NCBI GenBank assembly: GCA_017934185.1
Contig: JAGBJY010000052.1
Location: 26,439 to 90,438, forward strand
Source: Bacteroidales bacterium
GTDB taxonomy: Bacteria > Bacteroidota > Bacteroidia > Bacteroidales > UBA932
Reading direction: 5' to 3'
DNA: 64,000 nt
Made by a program: the position numbers and the translations under genes. Positions 33,557 to 42,461 of this stretch are shown here, piece after piece; position 1 is the first letter of the stretch; the number at the start of each line of letters is the position of its first letter. The notes beneath the pieces were generated by a model. That model had not been told where the DNA came from. It ran no database searches and worked only from the letters and a program-made list of their open reading frames with translations.

Positions 33557-34507
33557 TCAGTACTGCGCCAGGGCGCTAAGAACACGCTCCGGAAGGGCAT
33601 CCTTCAGCAGGACCACCTTATCGGCATCCAGTAGATAGAGGGAAGGCAGGGCCCTCACACTGTACAGGCGGTCGGTGCGGATGGTGTAAGTGGGGTCGTA
33701 GCCGTTGATCCAATCCTTGGGATAGTCGGCAATGCCGGCCTTCCAGAGCTCGATATCCTCGTCAATGTAAATGTCCACCACTTTCAGGGCGCCCTCGCCG
33801 ATGAGGGCTTTCACCGAAGGGGTGTTTTCCATTTGCTGCACCAGTTCCTTGCAGGCATGGCAGTCCGGATGGCCGAAAATAAGGAGGGTCCGCCAGGCTT
33901 TGATGCTGTAGAGCGTGCGGCGCTTTCCGGCGCTGTCAATGAAGCTAAAATCGGCCGCAGGAGTGCCTGTACGGTTCATTTGGCAGGTCTGGGCATCCCA
34001 GCGGCAGGCCATCCTGAGGGACTCCTCCGTAAGCGGGGATACGGCCAGGCCCTCGGCAAAGGGCAGGTACAGGTCTTCGCTCCTTACCGGAGAGTTGGGG
34101 TCAAAGAAGTAACGGGTGACAAGGGCCGATACCTCCTTGTACACAATGCCCTCCGGATGGGCCGCCTGGAAACTTTCCAGCCTCCCAAAACAGGCCGACA
34201 TGGCCTTCTGCCCCTCACCCAGCGGCATTTCCTCCAGCATGGAGGCAAAAAGCCCCACCTGCTCCTCCACCTTCACTGCTGCTACACCGTTGATGGTAAG
34301 GGAATCACAAGCATAGAGCTGCGTGGTGTCGCAGAAACGGTCCCAGAAATGCTGCGCAATCCACTGCAGGCGCTGCTGGGGCTCCGTTATCATCATGGGC
34401 ACCTCCGCCATGGGAAAATCCCGGACAGAAGGCGCTACTGCGGCCTTTTTGGGACCGCAGCTGAGCAGCAGGGGCAGCAGCAGTAGCAGAAGAACGGTTT
34501 TTCTCAT
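33557..34507 (-). CDS. thioredoxin-fold lipoprotein (TlpA-like, with DUF5106-type N-terminal part)
   Basis: The product is 316 residues with lipobox LLLSC at the N-terminus. Residues 40-175 form a helical region like that found before thioredoxin domains in Bacteroidota lipoproteins. Residues 185-316 are thioredoxin-like with the redox pair CHAC in FGHPDCHACKEL and the cis-Pro region RALPSLYLLD. It probably reduces or handles disulfides at the envelope. Its ATG directly abuts the galM stop (34508), so it belongs to the galK-CpXC-galM operon. How it relates to galactose use is unclear. Confidence 0.8.
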   Translation of the reverse strand: MRKTVLLLLLLPLLLSCGPKKAAVAPSVRDFPMAEVPMMITEPQQRLQWIAQHFWDRFCDTTQLYACDSLTINGVAAVKVEEQVGLFASMLEEMPLGEGQKAMSACFGRLESFQAAHPEGIVYKEVSALVTRYFFDPNSPVRSEDLYLPFAEGLAVSPLTEESLRMACRWDAQTCQMNRTGTPAADFSFIDSAGKRRTLYSIKAWRTLLIFGHPDCHACKELVQQMENTPSVKALIGEGALKVVDIYIDEDIELWKAGIADYPKDWINGYDPTYTIRTDRLYSVRALPSLYLLDADKVVLLKDALPERVLSALAQY

Positions 34508-35557
34508 TTACCGCGCGTCAAAAACCCAGATAATGGCCTCTTCCAGCACTTCGCCGCGGCGGAGCACCGTGGAGGGGAAGCCGGGCTGGTTGGGGGAATC
34601 GGGGCAGTGCTGGCACTCGATGGCCACGGCGTCGTAGTCCTCATACTCCTTGCCGGATTTTCCCTGCGGGCAGCCTTTGAGCCAGTTGCCGGTGTAAACC
34701 TGGACCGCCGGCTGGGTGGTGAGCACCTCCAGATGACGGCCGCTCACGGCGCCCCAAAGGTCGGCGGCCGTAGTGAGCTGGCCGGGCATGGCACCGTCAA
34801 TGAGGTAGCAGTTGTCATAGCCCTTGCCGTATTTGAGGGCCGGGAAATCGGCCCGGATGTCCTGGCCGATGGTTTTGGCCTCCACGAAATCCATGGGGGT
34901 GCCGGCCACATCCTCGGCGCTGCCCAGCGGAATCAGGGTTTCGTCCGTAGGAAGCCACTGGGAGGCATTGAGTTCCAGGCGGTGGTCCAGCACGGAACCG
35001 CTGCCGTCGCCGTCCAGGTTGAAGTACACATGGTTGGTGAGGTTCACTACGGTGGGCTTGTCGGTGACGGCCGTAAGGATGAGTTTGAGGGAATTGTCCT
35101 CGCCCCAGCTGTAATGGGCCACCACTTTCAAGTTGCCGGGGAAACCGGCTTCGCCGTCTTCGGAGAAGTACATGAACTCCACGGCATCTCCCTCTATGCG
35201 GCTGTCCCAAACCTGGTTCTGGAAGCCCTCAGGGCCGCCATGCAGGTGGTTGGGGCCGTTGTTCACGGGAAGGCTGTACTCCACGCCGTCCAGGGTGAAT
35301 TTACCCTTGGCGATACGGTTGGCGTATCGGCCGGGAATTTTTCCGGAGCAGGGGCCGTCGGCAAAATAATCCAGGGCGTTTTTATAGCCCAGGACCACAT
35401 CGGAGAGCTTGCCGTCTTTGTCCGGCACAACGATGGACACAATGCCTGCGCCCACGCTGCAAAGTTCCACATAAGCGCCGGAAGCGTTGGTAAGGGTGTA
35501 TTTAAGGATTTCTTTTCCTTGGGGGGAGATGCCCCAGACTTGTTGGGTGATTGCCAT
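34508..35557 (-). CDS. galM: aldose 1-epimerase (galactose mutarotase)
   Basis: The product is 349 residues. It interconverts the alpha and beta anomers of galactose before phosphorylation. Visible strings are GRYANRIAKGKFTLDG, the NNGPNHLHGGPEGF active-site region (His), LTNHVYFNLDGDGSG with the second catalytic His, and VQVYTGNWL. The Glu base lies in the AIECQHCPDSPNQPGFP region. The length is normal. The gene sits in a run with galK and the CpXC gene on the same strand, with 2-bp spacing upstream, clearly a galactose operon. Confidence 0.95.
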   Translation of the reverse strand: MAITQQVWGISPQGKEILKYTLTNASGAYVELCSVGAGIVSIVVPDKDGKLSDVVLGYKNALDYFADGPCSGKIPGRYANRIAKGKFTLDGVEYSLPVNNGPNHLHGGPEGFQNQVWDSRIEGDAVEFMYFSEDGEAGFPGNLKVVAHYSWGEDNSLKLILTAVTDKPTVVNLTNHVYFNLDGDGSGSVLDHRLELNASQWLPTDETLIPLGSAEDVAGTPMDFVEAKTIGQDIRADFPALKYGKGYDNCYLIDGAMPGQLTTAADLWGAVSGRHLEVLTTQPAVQVYTGNWLKGCPQGKSGKEYEDYDAVAIECQHCPDSPNQPGFPSTVLRRGEVLEEAIIWVFDAR

Positions 35558-35559
35558 AA

Positions 35560-36174
35560 TTAACCTATGAATTTTGATAGCCAGGCGGCATCCACGGTGG
35601 CAAAACCGGGTGCCGGATGAATGGACGGATTCCGGGAAAGGATGCCCCGGGCGTCTTCGTAAACATGAAAGCCGATGTTGAGCACCTGCATCTGCCCCTT
35701 GAGCGGAAGCGCCATCACCAGCTCATTGTCGGCCCCCTCCATGCGGAGGAAGCGCAGGGGCGCATCCAGGGCTTCGGGGTTTTTCTGGGCCAGTTCGTGG
35801 CGGGTCACCCATTTGCACACTTCCATCACCGTGTCTTCCAGACCGGCGTCGTGGAGGTTCACTTTCTCCACCAGGTCACCCACTTCCCGCACCAGGCGGA
35901 AGGTGTAGCCTTCCAGGTCCTTGACGGCATCGGCCACCGCCTGAGGCGGCTCCTGCCCTCCCGGAAGCAGCCAAACCATGAGTTTGGCGTCCGGGTCGTG
36001 GTAAAGGGTCTGGTAGCGGAGGAGGTTGCGGGTTCCGCAGTAGGGGCACTCCCACACGAATAACGAGCCGTCCTTGACCCGGGCTTTGAGCTCCGGATCA
36101 AGGGCGACGTTGATGCTCTCGTGCAGGGAAACCTCCGTGGGCCGATGGCAGTTACTACAGTTTGCGGGCGCCAT
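35560..36174 (-). CDS. CpXC-domain protein in the gal operon
   Basis: The product is 204 residues. Two CxxC pairs, NCSNCHRP near residue 6-9 and CPYCGTRN near residue 43-46, form a probable zinc site. FVWECPYCGTRNLLRYQTLYHDP is typical of the CpXC domain family. The remainder is alpha/beta without known catalytic residues. The start overlaps the galK end by 20 bp, so expression is tied to galK and galM. CpXC proteins are uncharacterised, and a role in galactose metabolism or its control is inference only. It could also be a zinc-binding regulator. Confidence 0.82.
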   Translation of the reverse strand: MAPANCSNCHRPTEVSLHESINVALDPELKARVKDGSLFVWECPYCGTRNLLRYQTLYHDPDAKLMVWLLPGGQEPPQAVADAVKDLEGYTFRLVREVGDLVEKVNLHDAGLEDTVMEVCKWVTRHELAQKNPEALDAPLRFLRMEGADNELVMALPLKGQMQVLNIGFHVYEDARGILSRNPSIHPAPGFATVDAAWLSKFIG

Positions 36175-37300
36175 CGGAGATTACTACGTTATAAACCTTG
36201 GGGGCGTGGCCGAATTTCTGGGTGAATTCCTTCACGGCGGTGTCTACGAAGACGTCGTAAAGCTCGTTCTTCACCAGGTTGATGGTGCAGCCGCCAAAGC
36301 CGCCGCCCATGACGCGGGAGCCGGTGACGTCCATCTTGCGGGCCAGTTTGTTCAGGAAGTCCAGTTCTTCGCAGGACACCTCGTACAGGCGGCTGAGGCC
36401 GAAGTGGGTCTGGTACATCATTTCACCCACGGTCTCATAGTCGTCGCGCTCCAGGGCGTCGCACACATCCAGCACGCGCTGAACTTCACCAATCACATAT
36501 TCGGCGCGGAGGAAGTCTTCCTGGGAAATCTCCTCGCGCACTTCGTCCAGCCACAAGCGCTTGGCATCGGAGAGGAATTCCACTTCCGGATGGTTCTTGC
36601 GGATGGCGGCGGCCGCCTTCTCGCAGGATTCACGGCGCTTGTTATAGGCGCTGGAGGCCAGTTCGTGCTTTACGCAGGAGTCGATGAGCACCACGCGGTA
36701 GCCGTCCGGATGGAAGGGGAAATACTTGTATTCGCCGGTTTTGCAGTTCAGGCGCATGAGGGCGCCGTGCTTGCCGAAGATGGAAGCAAACTGGTCCATG
36801 ATGCCGCACTTGACGCCGCAATAATTGTGCTCTGTGCTCTGGCCGATGCGGGCCAGCTCAAACTTGTCAATCTTATTGTTGTTGAAAAGGTCGTTGATGG
36901 CAAAGGCGAAGGTGCTTTCCAGGGCAGCGGAAGAGCTGAGGCCGGCACCGGCAGGAACATCGCCGGAAAAAACGGCATCGAAGCCTTCCACCTTGCCGTC
37001 GCGCTTGAGCACTTCGCGGCAAACGCCAAAGACGTAACGGGCCCACTGCTGCTCAGGCTTGTCTTCTTCCTGCAGGCCGAATTGCACCTTTTCGTCAAAA
37101 TCCAGGGAGAACACGTTCACTTTGTCGGTTCCGTTGGGCCTGATGGCCGCCATGATGCCAAAATTGATGGCTCCGGGGAACACGTAACCGCCATTATAGT
37201 CCGTATGTTCACCAATGAGGTTGATACGGCCGGCCGAAGCATACACCTGTGCGCCTTCACCGAAGAGCGCTTTGAACTTTGCAAGAATTTTGTCTTTCAT
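36155..37300 (-). CDS. galK: galactokinase
   Basis: The product is 381 residues of the GHMP kinase family. It phosphorylates galactose to galactose-1-phosphate with ATP. The galactokinase signature GRINLIGEHTDYNGGYVFPGAI (about 25-46) is present. The ATP loop is PAGAGLSSSAALE (about 118-130) and the GHMP C-terminal motif is RVMGGGFGGCTINLV. The length is normal. It is the first gene of the operon galK-CpXC-galM-TlpA-like-surface protein. Upstream, TATATTTG on the minus strand (37340-37333) lies 32 bp before the ATG. Confidence 0.97.
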   Translation of the reverse strand: MKDKILAKFKALFGEGAQVYASAGRINLIGEHTDYNGGYVFPGAINFGIMAAIRPNGTDKVNVFSLDFDEKVQFGLQEEDKPEQQWARYVFGVCREVLKRDGKVEGFDAVFSGDVPAGAGLSSSAALESTFAFAINDLFNNNKIDKFELARIGQSTEHNYCGVKCGIMDQFASIFGKHGALMRLNCKTGEYKYFPFHPDGYRVVLIDSCVKHELASSAYNKRRESCEKAAAAIRKNHPEVEFLSDAKRLWLDEVREEISQEDFLRAEYVIGEVQRVLDVCDALERDDYETVGEMMYQTHFGLSRLYEVSCEELDFLNKLARKMDVTGSRVMGGGFGGCTINLVKNELYDVFVDTAVKEFTQKFGHAPKVYNVVISDGARKL

Positions 37301-37332
37301 ATCTGTGTGTTATTAGTTTTTCTGTTATCATA

Positions 37333-37340
37333 CAAATATA
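37333..37340 (-). promoter_or_regulatory. -7 box (TATATTTG) for the gal operon
   Basis: A perfect TAnnTTTG on the minus strand between galK and the EEP-family gene; the box ends 32 bp before the galK ATG. Confidence 0.6.
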
Positions 37341-37341
37341 A

Positions 37342-38340
37342 CTATTCTTTCACATTTAGCCAAATGGGACAGTGGTCGGAAACGCCGCCCAGGTAGCGCG
37401 GCCCGGAATAGGTTCGGAGGGGTTTCTCCCCGGAAAAAGCCTTGTCGGGGGCCATCAGGAAGGGGATTCGCACAATTTTCATGGCCGATGTCCTTACCTG
37501 AGGCGAAACGAAAAACAGATCGATGAGTTCCCATTTTCCTTGATACTTGATGGTCCCTTCCCCTTTGTTGTGAAGCGGCAGGGCCAGGTTCCGAAGGGGC
37601 TCCAGCCGCCTGTACAGGGGATTGTCCGGGGTGTCATTGAAATCTCCCATGGCCATTACGGGCGCGGGAGCCAGGGAATCGGCCAGGGCCCGCAGGCGCT
37701 CTACGGCCCTTTTGCGACGCGGCTCCGACACTTCCGCCCCGCCGTACTTGGAGGGATGGTGGTTGATGAGAAAAGTAAGCGTATCGGCCCGCCGGGTACG
37801 CACTTGCACCAGCAGGATGTCCCGGGTGGCCATGCGCGAAGAATCGGCCTCATAGAGCGGACAGGCTTTGGCCGATAAAAGTTCCAGGCGGGAACTTCTG
37901 TAAAGAAAGGCTACGTCAATGCCGCGCGGGTCCCCGGAGTCAAAATGCACCAGGCGGTAATCCAGTTTCCTAAGGGCCGTTCCTTGCAGTAAACACCTCA
38001 GGACAAAGGCGTTTTCCACCTCGGCAAAACCCACAGCATCCGGCAGGCCGCCTTCCTGCCCGGCCGTCCAGAGGAGGGCTTTCGCGATGGCATCGGCCTT
38101 GGCCTGGAAGCGCCGGCGGGTCCAGTGCCGCTCCCCGCGCGAGGAAAACTCGGCGTCCGAGACGGAGGTACTGTCGTTTTTCCAGTCAAAGAAATTCTCC
38201 AGGTTCCAGAACATCACCCGGAGCGTATCGGCCTGGCCCCCGGCCCTGTCTTCAACCTGGCTTCCGGCCTTTCCATCGGCCTTTAAACCGCCCTGCAGCA
38301 GCCATAGCGCCGCCATCAGCGCCACCATCATTCCTTTCAT
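37342..38340 (-). CDS. secreted endonuclease/exonuclease/phosphatase-family protein
   Basis: The product is 332 residues with a signal peptide (MALMAALWLLQGG-like, cleavage near KADG). EEP-fold motifs are visible: MFWNLENFF with the metal-binding Glu, NHHPSKYGG, GDFNDTPDNP with catalytic Asp and Asn, and the terminal SDHCPIWL with His. This fold covers nucleases and lipid or inositol phosphatases. Periplasmic Bacteroidota members are mostly uncharacterised. The gene stands alone. The ychF terminator lies upstream of it and the gal promoter lies just past its 3' end. Confidence 0.88.
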   Translation of the reverse strand: MKGMMVALMAALWLLQGGLKADGKAGSQVEDRAGGQADTLRVMFWNLENFFDWKNDSTSVSDAEFSSRGERHWTRRRFQAKADAIAKALLWTAGQEGGLPDAVGFAEVENAFVLRCLLQGTALRKLDYRLVHFDSGDPRGIDVAFLYRSSRLELLSAKACPLYEADSSRMATRDILLVQVRTRRADTLTFLINHHPSKYGGAEVSEPRRKRAVERLRALADSLAPAPVMAMGDFNDTPDNPLYRRLEPLRNLALPLHNKGEGTIKYQGKWELIDLFFVSPQVRTSAMKIVRIPFLMAPDKAFSGEKPLRTYSGPRYLGGVSDHCPIWLNVKE

Positions 38341-38407
38341 GCCCCAAAGTTACCCATTCCCCAATACACCCGGAAAGGCTATCTCCCTTATCCTCAGTCA
38401 TTTACAT

Positions 38408-38440
38408 AAAAACAGTAAGCAAAAATTGCTTACTGTTTTT
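38408..38440. terminator. hairpin terminator after ychF
   Basis: Fourteen-base arms start AAACAGTAAGC and end GCTTACTGTTT, with an AAA loop. Flanking A-runs and T-runs allow function on either strand. It lies in the 162-bp gap between the EEP gene and ychF, which holds nothing else I can support. Confidence 0.8.
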
Positions 38441-38502
38441 ATGGAAACAACTGATTATCAGAGAGTTGACTGAATGGTAATTTGGGCCGATGGAAGCGGG
38501 AA

Positions 38503-39606
38503 TCAAACATTAAACAGAAAGTGCATGATGTCGCCGTCCTGGACAACGTAGTCCTTGCCTTCCACGGCCATCTTGCCGGCGGCACGGACGGCCGCTTCGG
38601 TCTTGAGGGCCACGAAGTCTTCGTATTTGATAACCTCGGCGCGGATGAAGCCCCGCTCGAAGTCCGTGTGGATGACACCGGCGGCGCGGGGAGCCTTGTC
38701 CCCTGCCTTGATGGTCCAGGCGCGGCACTCATCGGCCCCGGCGGTAAAGAAGGTCCTGAGGCCCAGCAGTTTATACGCGCTTTGAATGAGGCGCACAACG
38801 CCGCTTTCTTCCAGACCCATCTCCTGAAGGAACATCTGGCGGTCTTCGTACTCCTCAATCTCGGCAATTTCGGCCTCCGTCTTGGCGGCAATGACCAGAA
38901 TCTCCGCGTGTTCGGAGGCAACCGCTTCGCGCACGGCGTCCACATAGGCGTTCCCGCTGGCGGCCGATGCCTCGTCTACATTGCAAACATAGAGCACCGG
39001 CTTGTTGGTGAGGAGATAGAGGTCTTTGGCCATCTGCTCCTCCTCCGCGTTTTCCGGCACCACGGTGCGGCAGCTTTTGCCCTGCAGCAGCACTTCGCGG
39101 TAACGCACAAGCAAAGAGAGCAATTTCTTGGCCTCCTTGTCCCCGCCCGTAGTAGCCATCTTCTCCACTTTCTTGATGCGGTTCTCTACGGTTTCCAAGT
39201 CCTTGATTTGCAGCTCGGTATCTACCACCTCCTTGTCACGGACCGGGTCCACTGAGCCGTCCACGTGCACAATATTGCCGTCGTCAAAACAGCGGAGCAC
39301 ATGCAGGATGGCGTCGGTTTCACGGATGTTGGCCAGGAACTGGTTGCCCAGGCCCTCTCCCTTGGAGGCGCCTTTTACCAGACCGGCAATGTCCACAATT
39401 TCCACCGTGGCGGGAATGGTGCGCTTGGGCTGGCAAATGTCCGTGAGCACCTCCAGGCGCTTGTCCGGCACATTGGTGGAGCCCACATTAGGGTCGATGG
39501 TGCAGAAGGGGAAGTTGGCGCTCTGCGCTTTCCCGGAACTGACACAGTTAAACAAAGTAGACTTGCCTACATTCGGCAGGCCGACGATACCGCATTTCAG
39601 TGACAT
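38503..39606 (-). CDS. ychF: redox-regulated ATPase YchF (Obg-like)
   Basis: The product is 367 residues. The P-loop is GLPNVGKST (8-16) and the switch II motif DIAGLVKGASKGEGLGNQFL. The NxxE nucleotide-specificity motif VCNVDE confers ATP preference. A coiled coil and a C-terminal TGS domain (FTAGADECRAWTIKAGDKA...MHFLF) complete the family layout. The length is normal. It is conserved, ribosome-associated and stress-linked. It is a single gene between two terminators. Confidence 0.97.
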   Translation of the reverse strand: MSLKCGIVGLPNVGKSTLFNCVSSGKAQSANFPFCTIDPNVGSTNVPDKRLEVLTDICQPKRTIPATVEIVDIAGLVKGASKGEGLGNQFLANIRETDAILHVLRCFDDGNIVHVDGSVDPVRDKEVVDTELQIKDLETVENRIKKVEKMATTGGDKEAKKLLSLLVRYREVLLQGKSCRTVVPENAEEEQMAKDLYLLTNKPVLYVCNVDEASAASGNAYVDAVREAVASEHAEILVIAAKTEAEIAEIEEYEDRQMFLQEMGLEESGVVRLIQSAYKLLGLRTFFTAGADECRAWTIKAGDKAPRAAGVIHTDFERGFIRAEVIKYEDFVALKTEAAVRAAGKMAVEGKDYVVQDGDIMHFLFNV

Positions 39607-39613
39607 AGTATTC

Positions 39614-39647
39614 TTTTAAAAAAGATGCCCGGTCGGGGCCGGGCATG
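39614..39647 (-). terminator. terminator after ppiD-like gene
   Basis: The minus strand reads ATGCCCGG, a CCCCGA loop, CCGGGCAT, then a T-run. It lies 23 bp after the stop of the SurA/PpiD-like gene. Confidence 0.8.
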
Positions 39648-39669
39648 ACTTATGGGATTACCCTATCTA

Positions 39670-41757
39670 TTAATAGAAACGGGCACGGTTGTCGGTGACG
39701 GTCTTGTCCATCATCAGGGGCAGCAGCATCTGGTCGTGATAGCTGTCAATGCGGGCCTGGGCGGCCTTGGCATCGTCCTCGGTGTAGTAGGCGCCGGTTT
39801 CACGGCCGTTCACCTGGAACACATAGGTACCCATGATACCGGCAACAGGACCGGAGATAACCCCTTCCTTGGCGGCAGCCACGGCACCTACGAAGGCGGG
39901 CTCGGTGGTGGGGGCGCTGCTGGTGGAGAAGGTGATGTCGGAGAGATTGGACACGCTCACGCCCAATTTTTCGGCAATGGCCTCCAGGCTGGTAAGCCCC
40001 TCAATCTGAGCGGCTACATCGGCGCAGCGCTTCTGGGCATAAGCCTCACGATAGAGCTGGGTGCGGATGTTTTCGGAAACCTCGTCCAGCTTGGCAACCC
40101 CCTCTTTGTGGGCAGCCTTCACGGCCACTACAAAGAAGTAATTGTTATCCACGGTGATGATACCGGAAGCCTTGCCGGGCTTGTTGTCAAAGGCCCAACG
40201 GGTCACTTCCTTGGCATGGCCGATGGAACCGTAAGTATCGGTGCCCTCGTTGATGGTGAGGCTGCGGGAATAGATACCGGTGGAGTCGCAGGCGGCCTTG
40301 TAGTTGTCCAGCTTGCCGGCGGTGCGCACGGCCAGGAGGTTGGCCTTGTTGTAAGTGGCGGCATAGGTTTCCTTGCTGGGCAGGGTAGCTTTCTCAAACA
40401 CAGCCACTTTCTTCTTGGCTACAGGAGCGGTGGTCCTCACAACTTCCACAATGTGCACACCATACTGGGTGGTAATCACATAGGGCTGGCCCACCTTGGC
40501 GGTAAGCACCGACTCAAAACCGGGAATCATCATGTTCTGGGACATCCAGCCGATGTTCCCCAGCTCGCCGTCGGCGGCATTGCCCTGATCCAGGGAATAG
40601 AGGGTGGCCAGGGAGGAGAAGTTGTTCTTGTTCACCACGCCCATGAGGCTGTCGGCCGTGTGGCGGGCATCGGCACCCTGCAGCATGATGTGACGCACAT
40701 AGGCGGAATCGGGCACATTGGCCGTTTCCATGATACGGGCGGCATAGAAGGTTTCACCGGACTTGTAGATGGGGGAAACACCCTCTTTGTTGGCAGCCAC
40801 GAAGGCATCCACGTCGCGGTTCACGCTGCGCAGGTCGCCTTCCTTCACCCAGCGGTCGCTCCACTGGCGGTCGCTGTTGCGCTGCAGGAAAGCCCGCACG
40901 TTGTCCGTGGAGGCAAACTCATCGTACTGCTTCACGAATTCGTCGTTCTGGGCGGCGATATCGGCCTGGGAAGGCGTTACCTCGAAGACGGCGTACTCGA
41001 TGTCGCGGGTGGCCTGCTGACGGAAGTTGTCCTTATGGGTGTCATAGAACTTCTTAATCTCGGAGGAAGAAACCACAACGGCGGAATCTGTAGGGAAATA
41101 GCTGTTGGGAGCCATAACAAAGCTTACGGAAGCCGTGGTGTTATTCTCGGCCATGGCATTTTTCTGCTCCAGGGAGTTCACATAGGAACCGGCGTTGAAC
41201 AGGCCCATGTACTTCTCCGTGTAGCGGTTTGTGCGGACGGTGTTGAGGAGGTAGTTCCTCAGCAGCAGGCCGCGGCCGCTTTCATCGGCGGCGGTATTCT
41301 CCATGAACTCGCTCACTGCGGCGGGAGAGAAGTTGCCGTTCTGGTCGTTGAAAATACCCAGGGAAGCAATGACCGGGGAAATTTGCTCGCCGATAATCAG
41401 GTCCACCTGCTCCTGCTGGCCCACGCGGATGCCCGCTTTCTCGATGGTGGGAATCACGAGGTTCTCATTCACCAGGTTCTGCCAGGCCATTTCGCGGGTC
41501 TGACGCTGGGCTTCTTCGCTGGAAGCGGAAGTGCCGGTGAGCATTTCACGGATTTCGGAGAACTGCTTCACCTCCTGGTCGAAGTCTGTGTAGGAGATGG
41601 ATTTTCCATTGATTTTGCCGACATCGTACTTGGAAGACGCACTCTGGATGGTCTGGATGATGTCGGACGGATTCACAAGGAAGAGTAAAAGACCGAAGGC
41701 AATGATGAGGGATGCACCAATGCCGAATTTAGTTCTGATGGTCTCAAGAGCTGCCAT
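39670..41757 (-). CDS. ppiD: PpiD-like peptidyl-prolyl isomerase, membrane anchored
   Basis: The product is 695 residues. An N-terminal uncleaved membrane helix (about 12-28) is followed by a SurA_N-type chaperone region (about 45-180). A parvulin domain lies at about 350-440, with RHIMLQ, a GELGNIGWMSQ string and PYVITTQYGVHIVEV. A second, degenerate module is C-terminal. It assists folding of outer-membrane and periplasmic proteins at the inner membrane. It has its own -7 box (TAAATTTG, minus strand, 41812-41805), so it is probably separate from the lptC operon upstream. Downstream is a strong terminator. Confidence 0.9.
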   Translation of the reverse strand: MAALETIRTKFGIGASLIIAFGLLLFLVNPSDIIQTIQSASSKYDVGKINGKSISYTDFDQEVKQFSEIREMLTGTSASSEEAQRQTREMAWQNLVNENLVIPTIEKAGIRVGQQEQVDLIIGEQISPVIASLGIFNDQNGNFSPAAVSEFMENTAADESGRGLLLRNYLLNTVRTNRYTEKYMGLFNAGSYVNSLEQKNAMAENNTTASVSFVMAPNSYFPTDSAVVVSSSEIKKFYDTHKDNFRQQATRDIEYAVFEVTPSQADIAAQNDEFVKQYDEFASTDNVRAFLQRNSDRQWSDRWVKEGDLRSVNRDVDAFVAANKEGVSPIYKSGETFYAARIMETANVPDSAYVRHIMLQGADARHTADSLMGVVNKNNFSSLATLYSLDQGNAADGELGNIGWMSQNMMIPGFESVLTAKVGQPYVITTQYGVHIVEVVRTTAPVAKKKVAVFEKATLPSKETYAATYNKANLLAVRTAGKLDNYKAACDSTGIYSRSLTINEGTDTYGSIGHAKEVTRWAFDNKPGKASGIITVDNNYFFVVAVKAAHKEGVAKLDEVSENIRTQLYREAYAQKRCADVAAQIEGLTSLEAIAEKLGVSVSNLSDITFSTSSAPTTEPAFVGAVAAAKEGVISGPVAGIMGTYVFQVNGRETGAYYTEDDAKAAQARIDSYHDQMLLPLMMDKTVTDNRARFY

Positions 41758-41804
41758 TTTCGTATATATTTTTTAATTTTTCTTTCCTTTTAGCCTAAGG
41801 GCTG

Positions 41805-41812
41805 CAAATTTA
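41805..41812 (-). promoter_or_regulatory. -7 box (TAAATTTG) for ppiD-like gene
   Basis: A perfect TAnnTTTG on the minus strand, 47 bp before the ATG at 41757. An AGGAAAG string lies in the leader. Confidence 0.55.
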
Positions 41813-41834
41813 GCTATTTTCTTCGAAAGTATCA

Positions 41835-42461
41835 CTATTTTTTTAACATGGGGCCGATAAAATTCACGGAGTCCACCACCACCTTAGTGCTGTCGTTATC
41901 AATGATAAATTCATTGTCGAAGGGATTGAGGAGGATGGCATTGCGTGCCATTTCATCCGAGCGCATGCCGTAGCCCTGCATGGAACCGGACGGGGAATAC
42001 ATCTTGATATAACAGTCTGTCCAGATTTCCTTGGTCTTGCTGTCCCAGTAGAGCGTATCGGTTTCCATGGTCTCCTGCTTGAGGATGTTCCGAATCACCA
42101 CATGGCCGAAGGCCGACCACAGTTCCTCCCCCTTTTTGGCAAACTTGTCGTGCCGGGCTTTCTGCGAAACGATGGTGGTTTCCAGGACACCGCCTTCGCC
42201 GTAACCGAAGACGCGAAGGCCCCTCGGGAAGAGGTCGTACGAGAGGGTATCATGCTCATAAACCTCCATCCTGGGCGCCTCCACGCGCATTTTCAGCTGG
42301 CCGTTCTCTGACTGGACAAAGAACATGCTGTCCACAGCCTGGAGCGGAATCTTGTCCAAATCCAGCTTCTCGGCCTCCGACAGATGGCTTTTGCAGGAAT
42401 AAACGACGAAAGCAAGCGCCAAAGCGCTTGCCATCATCTTAAATATGTTGCAAAGTTTCAC
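41835..42461 (-). CDS. lptC: LptC-like LPS export periplasmic protein
   Basis: The product is 208 residues from a GTG at 42461 (minus strand GTG AAA CTT). The N-terminal membrane anchor ends in SC-K, a possible lipobox. A beta-jellyroll follows with repeated strands (SENGQLKMRVEAPRMEVYEHD, YGEGGVLETTIVSQKARHD, MQGYGMRSDEM), as in LptC/LptA. LptC moves LPS from LptB2FG toward LptA and the outer membrane. Its start overlaps the stop of the TPR-like gene by one base (TAGTG), so the run coaX, barrel, TPR-like, lptC is one operon. Confidence 0.88.
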   Translation of the reverse strand: MKLCNIFKMMASALALAFVVYSCKSHLSEAEKLDLDKIPLQAVDSMFFVQSENGQLKMRVEAPRMEVYEHDTLSYDLFPRGLRVFGYGEGGVLETTIVSQKARHDKFAKKGEELWSAFGHVVIRNILKQETMETDTLYWDSKTKEIWTDCYIKMYSPSGSMQGYGMRSDEMARNAILLNPFDNEFIIDNDSTKVVVDSVNFIGPMLKK

